A stretch of DNA of 64,000 nt from Helicobacter sp. 13S00401-1 (GCF_002272925.1 NZ_MLAR01000006.1:1-64000); one strand, 5' to 3'; positions 36,583 through 46,567 are shown, counted from the stretch's first letter. Translations and numbers: made by a program. Notes: generated by a model not told the origin, from the letters alone.

Positions 36583-38637
36583 ATGAAACAAAACTATATA
36601 ACCACGCCTATATACTATGTAAACGACAAACCTCACATCGGCCACGCCTACACAACTATAATCTGTGACTTACTTAAAAAGTACGCTGAGATTAATGGAA
36701 TCCCAACTTTTTTACTAACTGGTACTGATGAAAATGGCCAAAAGATAGAGCAAGCTGCCACTGCCCATAACACCACGCCTCAAAAGTATGCTGATATGAT
36801 TAGCGCTAAGTTTAGAAGCGTTTGGGATAGCTTTGATATTGATTATGACAAGTATATGAGAACTACTGACTTAGAGCATAGATATGGCGTGCAAAAAGCC
36901 TTTGAGCTTATGTATAAAAAAGGTGATATTTATAAAGGTGAGTATGAGGGGCACTACTGCGTATCGTGTGAGAGTTTTTTTACAGCCACTCAAGTTATAG
37001 ATGAGCTTTACTGCCCAGACTGCGGCAAACCAACTACACTAGTAAAAGAAGAGAGCTACTTTTTTGCCCTTTCAAAGTACCAAGACAGACTTTTAAAGTG
37101 GTATGAAGAAAATCCAACTTGCATCTTGCCTCTACATAAGCGTAATGAAGTAGTGCGTTTTGTGAGTGATGGTTTGCAAGACTTATCTATCACGCGTACT
37201 AGCTTTGATTGGGGAGTTAAGATACCAGAAAGCTTAAATGACCCAAAACATATAGTTTATGTTTGGCTTGATGCGCTTTTAAATTATGTGAGTGCTTTAG
37301 GTTATGGGCTAGATTATAAAGATGCAAAAGAGGCTTTAAGCAAGCTTGCAAGAGAAGACATTAAACGACTCCCAAGCTTGGAATCTAAAATGGAGCTTTT
37401 TAACAACACAACCCACGTTGTAGGAAAAGATATCTTACGCTTTCACGCCATCTACTGGCCAGCGTTTCTAATGAGCCTTGATTTGCCTTTACCGCGTCAG
37501 ATTCTAGCGCATGGCTGGTGGACACGCGAAGGCGTGAAAATGTCTAAAAGTTTAGGTAATGTCATAGACCCACTAGAAGTAAAAGAAGCCTATGGCACAG
37601 AGGCATTTCGCTACTTTTTACTAAAAGAAGTGCCTTTTGGGCAAGATGGCGACTTTAGTGAGCTAGCTTTTAAAAATAGGATAAATGGCGAGTTAAGTAA
37701 TGACTTGGGGAATCTTTTAAATCGCCTCATAGGTATGAGCGAAAAGTACTTTAGTTTTAGCATAGAAGGAAGTAAAGAAGAGTTAGAAAAAGACTATAAA
37801 GATGAGTTAGAAAAGATAGATTCTATAATCTCTAAGCTAGCAAGTTTAATGGAAAACGTGCAGTTTCATTTGTATTTAGAAGGAGTTTGGGAGCTTTTAA
37901 CTTTGGCAAATGGACTTATAACAAAAATGACACCTTGGACTTTAATGAAAGAAGGGCGCATAAAAGAGTGTAATGCCTTTTTAGTCCTAATCGCAAACAT
38001 CCTTTTAAAAACCGCCCTCTTGCTTTACCCCTTCCTTCCAAAGTCAACCAAAAAGATAGGAGAAAGCCTAGGCGTAAGTATAGATGCAAACAACTATAAG
38101 CACTTTATAAAAGAAAAAGGCTTAAAAGAAAGCTTTCATATAACTAAGTGTGAAGCCCTCTTCCCAAAAGTTGAAGACTTAAGGATGCAAACTACAGAAT
38201 CTAAAAAAGTACAAGAGACTAAAGTAGCAGACTCTAAAACAAAAGATTCCAAAACAAAAGATTTTAAAGTAGATTCTAAAAACCAAAACCTCCCTGAAAG
38301 TAGCACAGAAAATCTAATCAGCATAGAAGAGTTTAAAAAGATAGATATAAGAGTAGGCAAGATAGTAAGTGCAACTGAAGTTCCAAAAAGCACAAAGCTT
38401 TTAAAGCTTGAAGTGGACCTAAACGAAGGACGGCTTCGTCAAATCCTAGCTGGTATAAAAGAAACTTATACTTCAGAAAGCCTAGTAGGAAGGCAAGTAG
38501 TAGTGCTAGCTAATCTAAAGCCGGCCAAACTTATGGGCCTAACTAGCGAAGGCATGCTTTTAGCTTGCAAGGATGAAAACGGCCTTAACTTACTAAGCAT
38601 AGAAAACTCTAAAATCTTAGGTTCTAAGATTAGTTAG
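36583..38637 (+). CDS. metG: Methionyl-tRNA synthetase
   Basis: Charges tRNA-Met. HIGH is at residues 18-21 and KMSKS near 320. The zinc knuckle has two cysteine pairs, in CVSCESFF and CPDCGK. The anticodon-binding helical domain is followed by a Lys/Asp/Ser/Thr-rich linker near 535-575. A C-terminal EMAP/Trbp111-like tRNA-binding domain (IDIRVGKIVSA) gives the dimeric 684-residue form. All catalytic blocks look intact. Confidence 0.97.
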   Translation: MKQNYITTPIYYVNDKPHIGHAYTTIICDLLKKYAEINGIPTFLLTGTDENGQKIEQAATAHNTTPQKYADMISAKFRSVWDSFDIDYDKYMRTTDLEHRYGVQKAFELMYKKGDIYKGEYEGHYCVSCESFFTATQVIDELYCPDCGKPTTLVKEESYFFALSKYQDRLLKWYEENPTCILPLHKRNEVVRFVSDGLQDLSITRTSFDWGVKIPESLNDPKHIVYVWLDALLNYVSALGYGLDYKDAKEALSKLAREDIKRLPSLESKMELFNNTTHVVGKDILRFHAIYWPAFLMSLDLPLPRQILAHGWWTREGVKMSKSLGNVIDPLEVKEAYGTEAFRYFLLKEVPFGQDGDFSELAFKNRINGELSNDLGNLLNRLIGMSEKYFSFSIEGSKEELEKDYKDELEKIDSIISKLASLMENVQFHLYLEGVWELLTLANGLITKMTPWTLMKEGRIKECNAFLVLIANILLKTALLLYPFLPKSTKKIGESLGVSIDANNYKHFIKEKGLKESFHITKCEALFPKVEDLRMQTTESKKVQETKVADSKTKDSKTKDFKVDSKNQNLPESSTENLISIEEFKKIDIRVGKIVSATEVPKSTKLLKLEVDLNEGRLRQILAGIKETYTSESLVGRQVVVLANLKPAKLMGLTSEGMLLACKDENGLNLLSIENSKILGSKIS

Positions 38638-38659
38638 CCAAAATCAAACTTACTGGTAA

Positions 38660-38665
38660 TACAAT
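38660..38665 (+). promoter_or_regulatory. -10 box TACAAT before htrA
   Basis: TACAATGCACAG, 34 bases before the htrA ATG, with TAAGGAG as the ribosome site. Confidence 0.45.
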
Positions 38666-38698
38666 GCACAGATATTTGTATTAACGTAAGGAGTTTTA

Positions 38699-40123
38699 AT
38701 GAAAAAACTAACATATGTAATGGTAGCTTGTGCTTTAAGTGCAAGCTTGCAGGCTTTTAGCATAACTGAGATGCCTTCAACTTCAAACAGAGTTGCCCCA
38801 AGCAATCATAACAGTATCTACTCTTACCACGATTCCATAAAAGATGCTTCAAAAGCTGTAGTTAATATCACAACAGAGCAAAAAGTAAAAAACAACAACT
38901 CTCCGTTTAATGATCCTTTCTTTCAACAGTTTTTTGGAAACATGATGCCCCCACAAATGCAAAACAGAGAACAAACTGGTCTAGGATCAGGAGTTATCAT
39001 GACTAGTGATGGCTATATAGTTACTAACTACCACGTAGTAAAAGGTGCAGATAAGATAACAGTGACATTGCCAGGAGATAACAAAAAGTATAAAGCTAAA
39101 CTTGTAGGCAAAGACCCTCAAAGTGACCTAGCAGTCATTAAGATAGATAAGAAAAACCTTCCAGTTATAAAGTTTGCTGATAGTAATACTTATAAAGTCG
39201 GAGATGTAGTTTTTGCTATAGGGAATCCTTTTGGTATAGGAGAAAGTGTCACTCAAGGCATAGTTTCAGGGCTTAACAAACATGGCTTTGGTATAAGCAA
39301 CTATGAAAACTTTATCCAAACTGATGCAAGTATAAATCCAGGTAACTCAGGTGGAGCCTTAGTAGATAGCCGTGGAGCTTTAATAGGTATAAACACAGCC
39401 ATCATCTCAAGAACTGGTGGAAACAACGGCATAGGCTTTGCCATACCTTCAGATATGGTTAAAAGCATAGCTACTACTTTAGTAAAAGATGGCAAGGTAC
39501 AAAGAGGATTCTTAGGTGTTATGATGAAAGATCTTGATAGCTCTCTAAGTTCATCTTATAACAATGCACAAGGTGCTTTAGTTATACAGATAAGTCCAAA
39601 TTCTCCAGCTAAAAAAGCCGGCATACAAGTATGGGATCTAATAACTGCAGTAGATGGCAAACCTATAAAAGGAAGTGCTGATCTTAAAAACACTATAGGC
39701 GCTTACGCACCAAATACTAAAATAACTCTAACTATCATGCGTAACAAAAAGCTAGAAAAAATCCCTATCACTCTAGCAAAACAACAAAATGATGATGATG
39801 GTTTTGCCACTATGGATAATGGCAGTTCAACTGAAAATGCTGAAGGTATAACTGGCTTAAGCGTAGCACCACTTGATGATCAAGTAAGGCAGCTTTATAA
39901 TATCCCAGATGAGATACATGGCGTTATAGTTGATAAAGTTAAACCTAACTCAAAGGCTGATATAGCAGGCTTTAGTAAAGGAGATATCATATCACGTGTA
40001 GAAAATGATGATATAAAAAATATATCTGACTTTAATAAAGCTATGCATAAATATAAAGGCAAACTAAAAAGAATCCTTGCTTACAACATAGATGGAACAG
40101 TAAAAGCCATCACTTTAAACTAA
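38699..40123 (+). CDS. htrA: Periplasmic serine protease/chaperone HtrA (DegP/DegQ)
   Basis: Degrades misfolded envelope proteins; in Helicobacter and Campylobacter a secreted form cuts E-cadherin. A signal peptide covers the first ~20 residues. The triad is His112 (NYHVV), Asp143 (SDLAV) and Ser217 (GNSGGA). Two PDZ domains follow, with FLGVMMKDL and GLSVAPL starting blocks. The 474-residue length is normal. A hairpin with TAGAATCTA arms follows the gene. Confidence 0.96.
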   Translation: MKKLTYVMVACALSASLQAFSITEMPSTSNRVAPSNHNSIYSYHDSIKDASKAVVNITTEQKVKNNNSPFNDPFFQQFFGNMMPPQMQNREQTGLGSGVIMTSDGYIVTNYHVVKGADKITVTLPGDNKKYKAKLVGKDPQSDLAVIKIDKKNLPVIKFADSNTYKVGDVVFAIGNPFGIGESVTQGIVSGLNKHGFGISNYENFIQTDASINPGNSGGALVDSRGALIGINTAIISRTGGNNGIGFAIPSDMVKSIATTLVKDGKVQRGFLGVMMKDLDSSLSSSYNNAQGALVIQISPNSPAKKAGIQVWDLITAVDGKPIKGSADLKNTIGAYAPNTKITLTIMRNKKLEKIPITLAKQQNDDDGFATMDNGSSTENAEGITGLSVAPLDDQVRQLYNIPDEIHGVIVDKVKPNSKADIAGFSKGDIISRVENDDIKNISDFNKAMHKYKGKLKRILAYNIDGTVKAITLN

Positions 40124-40146
40124 GCTTTTTACAAACTCCCTATTTG

Positions 40147-40190
40147 TAGATTCTAAAAGTTTTTTTAGAATCTAAGTTTTGCTTTTTAAG
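40147..40190 (+). terminator. Terminator of htrA made of an inverted motif pair
   Basis: TAGATTCTAAAA and TTTTAGAATCTA form a perfect 12-bp stem with a 4-base loop, followed by AGTTTTGCTTTTT. Each arm contains one copy of the 8-mer over-represented across the window. Paired uptake sequences acting as terminators are known in Neisseria and Haemophilus. Confidence 0.65.
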
Positions 40191-40349
40191 TCTACTTTTT
40201 ACTCAATCTAGACTTAAAGAGCCAAGCTTATAAACTTAGTAAACTTGTCTTTTAAGAAATTTTTATCATTCCTTCCTTCTACCCTTGCTAAATCCCACAG
40301 ACTAGATAAAATATACTAATTAACATTACATATATTACTAGGGATGAAA

Positions 40350-41564
40350 ATGGAAATTTTACAAGGTGGGATAAGTACTCCAAAAGGTTTTAAAGCAGGT
40401 GGAAAGGCTATAGGCATAAGAAAAGTTAGAAAAGACTTAGCCCTAATAATAAGTGATGATCTTTGCACATTTTCAGGAGTGTTCACTCAAAATAAAATCA
40501 AAGCAGCCCCAATCATATGGAGTAAAAAACTACTTCATAGTAAGATAAAAGGCATAGTTATAAATAGTGGTAATGCTAATGCTTGCACAGGTGAGCAAGG
40601 CTATGAAGATGCTAAAACTATGGCTGCAACACTTGCTATGAACTGTAATATGGAGCCAGAAAACATCCTTGTAGCAAGCACAGGAGTTATAGGCGTGCCC
40701 TTACCTATAGAAAAGATAGTTAATGGCATAAAAAGCATGAAAGACACTTTAGAATCTAGTGCAAGCGCAGACTTAGACTTTGCTGAAGCTATCATGACTA
40801 CTGATACTTACTCTAAAAGCTACTGTGTGGCGACTGTGGTAAATGGCACTAGAGTGATAATAGGTGCTAGTGCTAAAGGCTCAGGCATGATACATCCTAA
40901 CATGGCAACAACTTTGTGCATGATAACTAGTGATGTAAATATAGATAAAGCCTTGCAAGATGAGATATTAAAAGATGTTGTAGATGATACTTTTAATATG
41001 ATGAGTGTAGATGGCGATACTAGCACTAATGACTGCATGTTTTTAATAAGTAATGGCGAAGCGGGCAATGTGATATTAGATTCCAAAGGGGCTAGTTATG
41101 ATAAGTTTAAAGCAGCCCTTTTTGCTGTTTGTAAACACCTAGCCATTGAGTGCATAAGAGATGGTGAAGGTGCTACTAAACTAATGGAAGTTAGCATTAA
41201 AGGTGCAAGAAGTAAAAAAGATGCAAAAGTTATGGCAAGAAGCGTTACAAGCTCGACCCTTTTTAAGGCCGCTCTTTTTGGAAGTGATGCTAACTGGGGG
41301 CGCGCCCTTTGTGCTATAGGCTACTCAGGCGCTGAGTTTGATGAAAACAAAGTTGATATATCTATTAGAAGCATTAAAGGTACTTTGGAGTTAATGACAA
41401 GCTCTAGGCCTATAATCTTTGATGAAGAAAAGGCAAAAGAGATCCTTTTAGAAAAAGATATCTACATAGATATCAATCTAAATGATGGAGATTATAGTGC
41501 TACTGCTTGGGGTTGTGATCTAAGCTATGAGTATGTAAAAATCAATGGAGACTATAGATCATAA
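40350..41564 (+). CDS. argJ: Bifunctional ornithine acetyltransferase/N-acetylglutamate synthase ArgJ
   Basis: Transfers acetyl from N-acetylornithine to glutamate, and may also acetylate glutamate from acetyl-CoA. The precursor self-cleaves before the Thr in HPNMATTL near residue 189; the usual motif is ATML, so this is a small variant. GIGIRKVRKD-like N terminus, NSGNANACTG and GDTSTND are family blocks. The length of ~404 is normal. I chose the second ATG (40350), six bases after AGGG. It overlaps argB by one base (TAATG). Confidence 0.93.
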   Translation: MEILQGGISTPKGFKAGGKAIGIRKVRKDLALIISDDLCTFSGVFTQNKIKAAPIIWSKKLLHSKIKGIVINSGNANACTGEQGYEDAKTMAATLAMNCNMEPENILVASTGVIGVPLPIEKIVNGIKSMKDTLESSASADLDFAEAIMTTDTYSKSYCVATVVNGTRVIIGASAKGSGMIHPNMATTLCMITSDVNIDKALQDEILKDVVDDTFNMMSVDGDTSTNDCMFLISNGEAGNVILDSKGASYDKFKAALFAVCKHLAIECIRDGEGATKLMEVSIKGARSKKDAKVMARSVTSSTLFKAALFGSDANWGRALCAIGYSGAEFDENKVDISIRSIKGTLELMTSSRPIIFDEEKAKEILLEKDIYIDINLNDGDYSATAWGCDLSYEYVKINGDYRS

Positions 41565-42349
41565 TGCAAAACATTATAGTTATAAAGTATGGTGGCTCCG
41601 CTTTTGTAAATGAGATAAATAGCATCATAGATGACATAGTAGCCTTATATAAAAGTGAGTTTAAAGTAGTTTTAGTCCATGGTGGCGGTAAAGATATAAG
41701 CGAGGCCTTAGCTAAAGAAGGCATAGAATCAAGATTTATAAATGGCTTAAGGGTTAGTGATAAAAAAAGCATGGAAGTTATAGACTTAGTCCTAACTGGC
41801 AAGATTAATAAAAATCTAAGCTTTCTTTTAAGCTTGCAAGGAGTTAACGCCCTAGGGCTTAGCGGCAAAGATAGTTTACTTTTAAAAGCAAGTCCACTAG
41901 ATCTAGATACTCTAGGTCACGTTGGGAAGCTAGAATCTATCAACACAACCATGCTTTTAAGCCTTTTAGATTCTAAGTTTTTACCTGTTATCTCGCCTAT
42001 TGGAGTAGATAATAAGGGCAATATTTATAATATCAATGCTGATCATGTAGCCTTAGGCGTAGCCTGCTATCTTAAAGCTAGCAAGCTAATCTTTTTAAGC
42101 GATATAGATGGGGTGCTAAAAGATAGGCTAGATCCAAGCACTAGAGTAAGTAAGCTTAGTAAGGCTGAGGCCCTAAGTTTTATAGAATCTGGCGTTATTA
42201 ATGGCGGCATGATTCCAAAAGTGACTTGCGCACTAGAAGGAGTAGAATCTGGGATTAAAGAAGTAGTTATACTAAATGCTAATAGGCCTAATGTCTTAAA
42301 AGGCTTTTTACTAGAAGGACTAGATCTAGGCACTAGGTTTTATAAGTAA
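41564..42349 (+). CDS. argB: Acetylglutamate kinase ArgB
   Basis: Phosphorylates N-acetylglutamate in arginine synthesis. KYGGSA is the phosphate-binding start, VLVHGGGKDIS the substrate loop and INADHVALGVA the ATP site. The C-terminal segment FIESGVINGGMIPKV is typical. It has 261 residues, slightly short because the N-terminal helix used for arginine feedback in hexameric ArgB is missing, so feedback inhibition is unlikely. Translationally coupled to argJ. Confidence 0.93.
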   Translation: MQNIIVIKYGGSAFVNEINSIIDDIVALYKSEFKVVLVHGGGKDISEALAKEGIESRFINGLRVSDKKSMEVIDLVLTGKINKNLSFLLSLQGVNALGLSGKDSLLLKASPLDLDTLGHVGKLESINTTMLLSLLDSKFLPVISPIGVDNKGNIYNINADHVALGVACYLKASKLIFLSDIDGVLKDRLDPSTRVSKLSKAEALSFIESGVINGGMIPKVTCALEGVESGIKEVVILNANRPNVLKGFLLEGLDLGTRFYK

Positions 42350-42414
42350 AAGGCTAGGTGTTATAATATTTTAATTACACATAAAGCTTTTATATTTTAA
42401 AAACAAAATGCGAA

Positions 42415-42915
42415 CTACTTAAACTTCATAAAAGCCTTTACTGCATTTAAAACATCATTTTCATCAGGATGACTTTTAGCCCTCTCCCAAAGGGCTTCTC
42501 TCTCAGGTGTGATAGGAGTGCCTTCAGCTAGGGCTTTTTGTCTTACTTGCTCGATTAACTCCTGACTTATAGCACCTTGAGCGCAAAAAAGCTCTAAGAC
42601 TTCATTATCATTACTTACAAAAAACTCTTCTATCCTTTCTTTTAAAGCTACTACTCTCTCACTTTTTGGATCCTCACCTAATGTAAAAAAAATCCCCATC
42701 TTTTTGTTTCTAATCTCACTAGCTATCTTTTCTACTTCTAAACTCATAAAGCCCTTATCTATATAAAAACCAAAGATGATATATCTAAAATCTTTTAAGT
42801 CTTTAAGACTGCAAGTTTGCATATCCCTAGCCTCACAGTTTAGATTCCTAGCTATAGCTAAAGCTAGCTTTTTTGTATTCCCTGTCACACTTGCATAAAG
42901 CACTATGTTTTTCAT
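42415..42915 (-). CDS. Flavodoxin of the heme-utilisation operon (HmuF-like)
   Basis: A 166-residue FMN protein. The phosphate loop ASVTGNTKK at residues 8-16 and the IIFGFYIDKG segment identify a flavodoxin; the C-terminal part (PDENDVLNAVKAF) resembles flavodoxins paired with heme-opening radical SAM enzymes. In Fusobacterium HmuF supplies electrons to HmuW and reduces anaerobilin; I infer the same here because it follows the ChuW-like gene by 41 bases as last gene of the operon. Confidence 0.8.
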   Translation of the reverse strand: MKNIVLYASVTGNTKKLALAIARNLNCEARDMQTCSLKDLKDFRYIIFGFYIDKGFMSLEVEKIASEIRNKKMGIFFTLGEDPKSERVVALKERIEEFFVSNDNEVLELFCAQGAISQELIEQVRQKALAEGTPITPEREALWERAKSHPDENDVLNAVKAFMKFK

Positions 42916-42956
42916 AACTCTTCCTTTTTTTATATTAAGTTGTTAGCACAAAGGAT

Positions 42957-44189
42957 TTAGCAAACTTGATCTTTTATAAAACTAGCTTTGCTTAGCTCTA
43001 TAGCCTTTGTAGCTATGGTGTTACCCCAAAAGATTCCATCTAGGTTATAAGTGATAAGATTATCTTTTAAACACACAAGACCCTCTTTCTCACATAGTTT
43101 AAAAAATGCATCTACTTCCTTAAAACTTGCTTCATTTAGATAGCTTTTAATATCACTAAGAGAAATTTTATCGTACTGAAAAAGATTAGAGTATCTAGCA
43201 AAGTTAGATTCTACTGGGCTTATTTTAGATACTACTTTTAGCCTCATTTTTGGATTAACTATACTAAACTCCCCTAGCCTTCCAGCCGCCCCTACACCAA
43301 GTGGTAAAATATCAACGCCCTTATGAGAAAGACGTATATAAAGATATCTATCACGCTTTTTGCGCGCAACCTTAGTGTACTCTAAAACTTCATAAGTCCC
43401 ATCACTTAGCATACTTTCTAAAAAGGCATTATGCAACTTATGATCTATCTCTAAACTATAGTAACTTGAATCATACTTTTGTGAAAAAAGTGATCCTTCT
43501 TGAAACTGCAGTGAGTAAAAGCTAGCACTATCAAGTTTTAAGTCTTTTATCACTTTTGCGTCATTTAAAACCTCATCCATACTTTCTTCTGGATAGTTAT
43601 AAATTATATCTATGCATATCATGCCTTTAAAACTTTCTCTTATTAACTCTAGTTTTTTAATAGCATTTAGTCCACTTCCTACTCTATTTAAGAGTTTTCG
43701 CCCCTTATTAGAAAAAGTTTGCACACCTATACTGTAGCGATTAACCCCATGGCTTTTCATGATTTCAATCTTAGACTTATTTAGATTATGCAAAGTAGTT
43801 TCCATGCTAAACTCTACATCTTTTGCTAACTTAAAGTGCTTATTAATAGAATCTAAAATTAGATCTAGTTGGTCTTCTTTTAAGATACTAGGAGTTCCCC
43901 CACCAAAATAAATGCTTTTAAAAACTTTGCCTTGTATGTATGGAAAGCTTGAGTAGTGCTCTATCTCATCTAATAAAAACTTTGTGTATCCATCTAGTTT
44001 GCTTTCAAGCTTAGTTCTATTTAGATTACAAAAAGAACAGATATTATCGCAAAATGGCACATGAACGTAGATGATGCCTTCCTTAGTAGAAGGTGCTTTT
44101 TTTAAAAGGCCCTCTAAGTCATTTAAGCTTGCACTTTCTTTAAGCCCTATGCTTTCTCTATGATGTCCTTTTACCCTTTTGCTAAACAT
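42957..44189 (-). CDS. ChuW/HutW/HmuW-like radical SAM heme-degrading methyltransferase
   Basis: Family members methylate and open heme without oxygen, giving anaerobilin and iron. The cluster motif is CDNICSFC (CX3CX2C) in HVPFCDNIC near residue 50, followed by FGGGTPS and the HemN-like ETTLHNL and YSIGVQTF blocks. It differs from coproporphyrinogen dehydrogenase HemN/HemW by its N terminus and C-terminal part, and by lying in a heme operon between tonB and a flavodoxin gene. The 410-residue length fits. Function is inferred from family and context. Confidence 0.85.
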   Translation of the reverse strand: MFSKRVKGHHRESIGLKESASLNDLEGLLKKAPSTKEGIIYVHVPFCDNICSFCNLNRTKLESKLDGYTKFLLDEIEHYSSFPYIQGKVFKSIYFGGGTPSILKEDQLDLILDSINKHFKLAKDVEFSMETTLHNLNKSKIEIMKSHGVNRYSIGVQTFSNKGRKLLNRVGSGLNAIKKLELIRESFKGMICIDIIYNYPEESMDEVLNDAKVIKDLKLDSASFYSLQFQEGSLFSQKYDSSYYSLEIDHKLHNAFLESMLSDGTYEVLEYTKVARKKRDRYLYIRLSHKGVDILPLGVGAAGRLGEFSIVNPKMRLKVVSKISPVESNFARYSNLFQYDKISLSDIKSYLNEASFKEVDAFFKLCEKEGLVCLKDNLITYNLDGIFWGNTIATKAIELSKASFIKDQVC

Positions 44190-44232
44190 TTTATTACCTT
44201 TTTATAATGCATTAAAGCCATACTGAAAGCCC

Positions 44233-44979
44233 TTATCTTGCTTCAAAGATAAAAGGCTTTATTAGATTACACTTTGCTACTTTGTCATTTAGCACTTTTA
44301 TATTAAGTGCCTTTGTTAGTCTTATAGCCTCATCTTTAAAGATCGCATTTGATGCGTAGGCTTTGATGATTTCTATCTTGCCTTTATTTAGTTTGAAGCT
44401 AACTTCAGCCTTATAGCGTCCTTTAAGACCTAACATTTTTGCTTTTCTAGGGAACTCATAGCTTTGCTTTGCATCTATAACTTTAAAGCCTTTATCTTCT
44501 TGACACATATCAGTTTCACTTGCACCATTTTTACCATAGCCTGCTTTTAAAGCCTGGCTATTTAGTGTTGCAAGCTTTGAAGTTTTATTAGCCAACGCTT
44601 GTGTATTTTCTATCTTTTCACTTTCTACATTTTTATTTTCTGCCTTTTTATTTTCTAATTGCATGGCCTCTTTTACTTGAATATTTTTTGTCTCTTTTGG
44701 TTTTATAGAATCTTTTAGTACTTCTTTTGGTTTGTACTTTTTATGCTCTTTATGAGTTTGTTTTTTGTGTGTATGCTTTTTATTAGTTTGTACTTTGTTG
44801 GTTTGAGATCTTTGGGATTTTGGAGTGGACTTAGATTCTATATCTTGTCTTCCTAGTCCACTATCACTTATAGTTACTTTTAGTTCTTGCTCTTTGCCTT
44901 TTAAGCTCTTGCTTTCATTAAAAAAAGGCAAAAACAAAAGACTTAGGTTTATAACCAAAGAAGCAAGGATAAATCTCAT
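44233..44979 (-). CDS. tonB: TonB energy transducer
   Basis: Links the proton motive force at ExbB-ExbD to the outer-membrane receptor. One N-terminal membrane segment is followed by a Lys/His/Thr-rich periplasmic spacer (KKHTHKKQTHKEHKKYK) and the C-terminal TonB fold (PRKAKMLGLKGRYKAEVSF). The spacer has Lys-Pro and Lys-Glu rather than the classical Pro-Lys repeats. It overlaps the binding-protein gene by four bases and is probably dedicated to this receptor. Confidence 0.88.
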   Translation of the reverse strand: MRFILASLVINLSLLFLPFFNESKSLKGKEQELKVTISDSGLGRQDIESKSTPKSQRSQTNKVQTNKKHTHKKQTHKEHKKYKPKEVLKDSIKPKETKNIQVKEAMQLENKKAENKNVESEKIENTQALANKTSKLATLNSQALKAGYGKNGASETDMCQEDKGFKVIDAKQSYEFPRKAKMLGLKGRYKAEVSFKLNKGKIEIIKAYASNAIFKDEAIRLTKALNIKVLNDKVAKCNLIKPFIFEAR

Positions 44980-45773
44980 TTAATAAACTCTCCATGAAGC
45001 TTTTCTATCTCATCAACTATCCTTGGGCTTCCTCTAAGCATGGCTGATTGACTAACTACAAAAATCTTATTGTTTTTAGCAGCCTTTGTATTAGCTAAAA
45101 GTGGATGCTCGCTTAAAAAGCTTTTAACACTGCTTGCCCCTGCTATGACCATAAAGTCTGGGTTTTGTTCTATCAAAAACTCTGGCGTTATGATGGGCGT
45201 TTTGCCACTTAAGTTATCAGCTAGATTCTTAACCCCTAAAGTTTTAAAGATATCATCAGGCAAGGTTCCTTTACCAAAGGCCATTAGGTTAGCTGTAGCA
45301 TAGAAAAATACTGCCTTTTTATTAGTTAGCTTATCCTTACTTAGACTTGCTAGTCTTTGTTTGTAGCTAGCTAAAAGCTTGCTTGCAGCTTCCTCTTTAT
45401 GACACATAGCCCCAACCATGCTTATGCTTTTATAAATGTCTTCTAAGCTATCACTAGGCATTTCTTCATGTTTTATTTTTAATCTATCAAGATCTGGGAT
45501 GATAGAGCTTGAGCCAAAGCTAGTTATGACCATGCTAGGAGAGAGAGCTACTATCTTTTCTAAATTAGGCTTCATATAAGTGCCTACGCTTAAAAGCTTA
45601 TCAGTCTTATCTTTAGGCCATATCTCACTACTTTGCGTTTTAGCAATGGCAGCTATTTTATCCTCGCACTTAAGCATGTAAAATATCTCTACGCTAGCTG
45701 GATTTAGCACCACTACTCCTTTTCCAAAAACTACACTTAAACCAAAAAGCGTTGTTAAAAGTACTTTTTTCAT
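44976..45773 (-). CDS. Periplasmic heme/siderophore-binding protein of ABC importer
   Basis: Class III (BtuF/HmuT-like) substrate-binding protein. A signal peptide lies at ~1-18 (LLTTLFGLSVVFG). VVLNPASVEIFYML, SVGTYMKPNLEKIVALSPSMVITS and IVAGASSVKSFL-type blocks are typical. The 265-residue length matches. It follows the ATPase gene by 23 bases and overlaps tonB. Heme as ligand is inferred from the neighbouring ChuW-like and HutX-like genes. Confidence 0.88.
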   Translation of the reverse strand: MKKVLLTTLFGLSVVFGKGVVVLNPASVEIFYMLKCEDKIAAIAKTQSSEIWPKDKTDKLLSVGTYMKPNLEKIVALSPSMVITSFGSSSIIPDLDRLKIKHEEMPSDSLEDIYKSISMVGAMCHKEEAASKLLASYKQRLASLSKDKLTNKKAVFFYATANLMAFGKGTLPDDIFKTLGVKNLADNLSGKTPIITPEFLIEQNPDFMVIAGASSVKSFLSEHPLLANTKAAKNNKIFVVSQSAMLRGSPRIVDEIEKLHGEFIK

Positions 45774-45796
45774 TTTTACTGTCCTTTATTTTAAAG

Positions 45797-46567
45797 TTAA
45801 AGGGCTATTACAACAGCCCTATTTTTATAATGCATAATCTCACACTCCAAGTCATAAACTTCTTTTAGAATCTCCTTTGTTAAAAGCTCATTTGGAGTGC
45901 CCTTATAAGCTATATGTCCATCTTTTATCATCAAAACCTCATCACAAAGCAAGGAGGCTAGATTTAAATCATGAAGTATCACTACACCTACTATATTTCT
46001 TTCTCTAATTATGTTTTTACATATTTTTAGAATCTGCACACCGTAATTTAAATCTAACGCAGAAGTTGGCTCATCAAGTAAAAGCACTTTTGGGCGACTT
46101 ACTAAAGCACGCGCAAGCATCACTCTTTGAAACTCCCCTCCACTTAAAGAAAAGGCTATGCGACCTTTAAAACTCTCCAAGTTTAAAAGCCTCATAACAT
46201 CTTCTACTTCTTTATAGTCACTTTTCATATAGCCCATAAAGCCACTTTTAAGATTAGAGTAACGCCCCATTAAAATCACATCTTCTACTAGTAAGGGCAT
46301 AGCAAGCTCACTTTTTTGAGGCACAAAACCTATCATTGAACTAAGCTCTTTAAGACTATATTCACTAAGTGCTTTTTTTTCTATGTGTATAAGTCCAGCA
46401 CTAGGCTTATAAATATTAAGTATGTTTTTTAATAAAGTGCTTTTCCCACAGCCATTAGGCCCTAAGATTCCAACAAAGCAGCCTTTTAAGGCTTTTAAAT
46501 CAATACTATTTAGAATCTCTTTTTTACCAAAAGAAAACTTTAGCCCTTCGATATCTAAACTCATCAT
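45797..46567 (-). CDS. ABC importer ATPase (FecE/HmuV type)
   Basis: Cytoplasmic ATPase for the heme or iron importer. Walker A GPNGCGKST, Q-loop FVPQKSE, signature LSGGEFQRVMLARAL, Walker [12 protein letters not shown] and switch His in VVILHDLNLA are all present. The 256-residue length is normal. Its start overlaps the permease stop by four bases. Confidence 0.92.
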   Translation of the reverse strand: MMSLDIEGLKFSFGKKEILNSIDLKALKGCFVGILGPNGCGKSTLLKNILNIYKPSAGLIHIEKKALSEYSLKELSSMIGFVPQKSELAMPLLVEDVILMGRYSNLKSGFMGYMKSDYKEVEDVMRLLNLESFKGRIAFSLSGGEFQRVMLARALVSRPKVLLLDEPTSALDLNYGVQILKICKNIIRERNIVGVVILHDLNLASLLCDEVLMIKDGHIAYKGTPNELLTKEILKEVYDLECEIMHYKNRAVVIAL

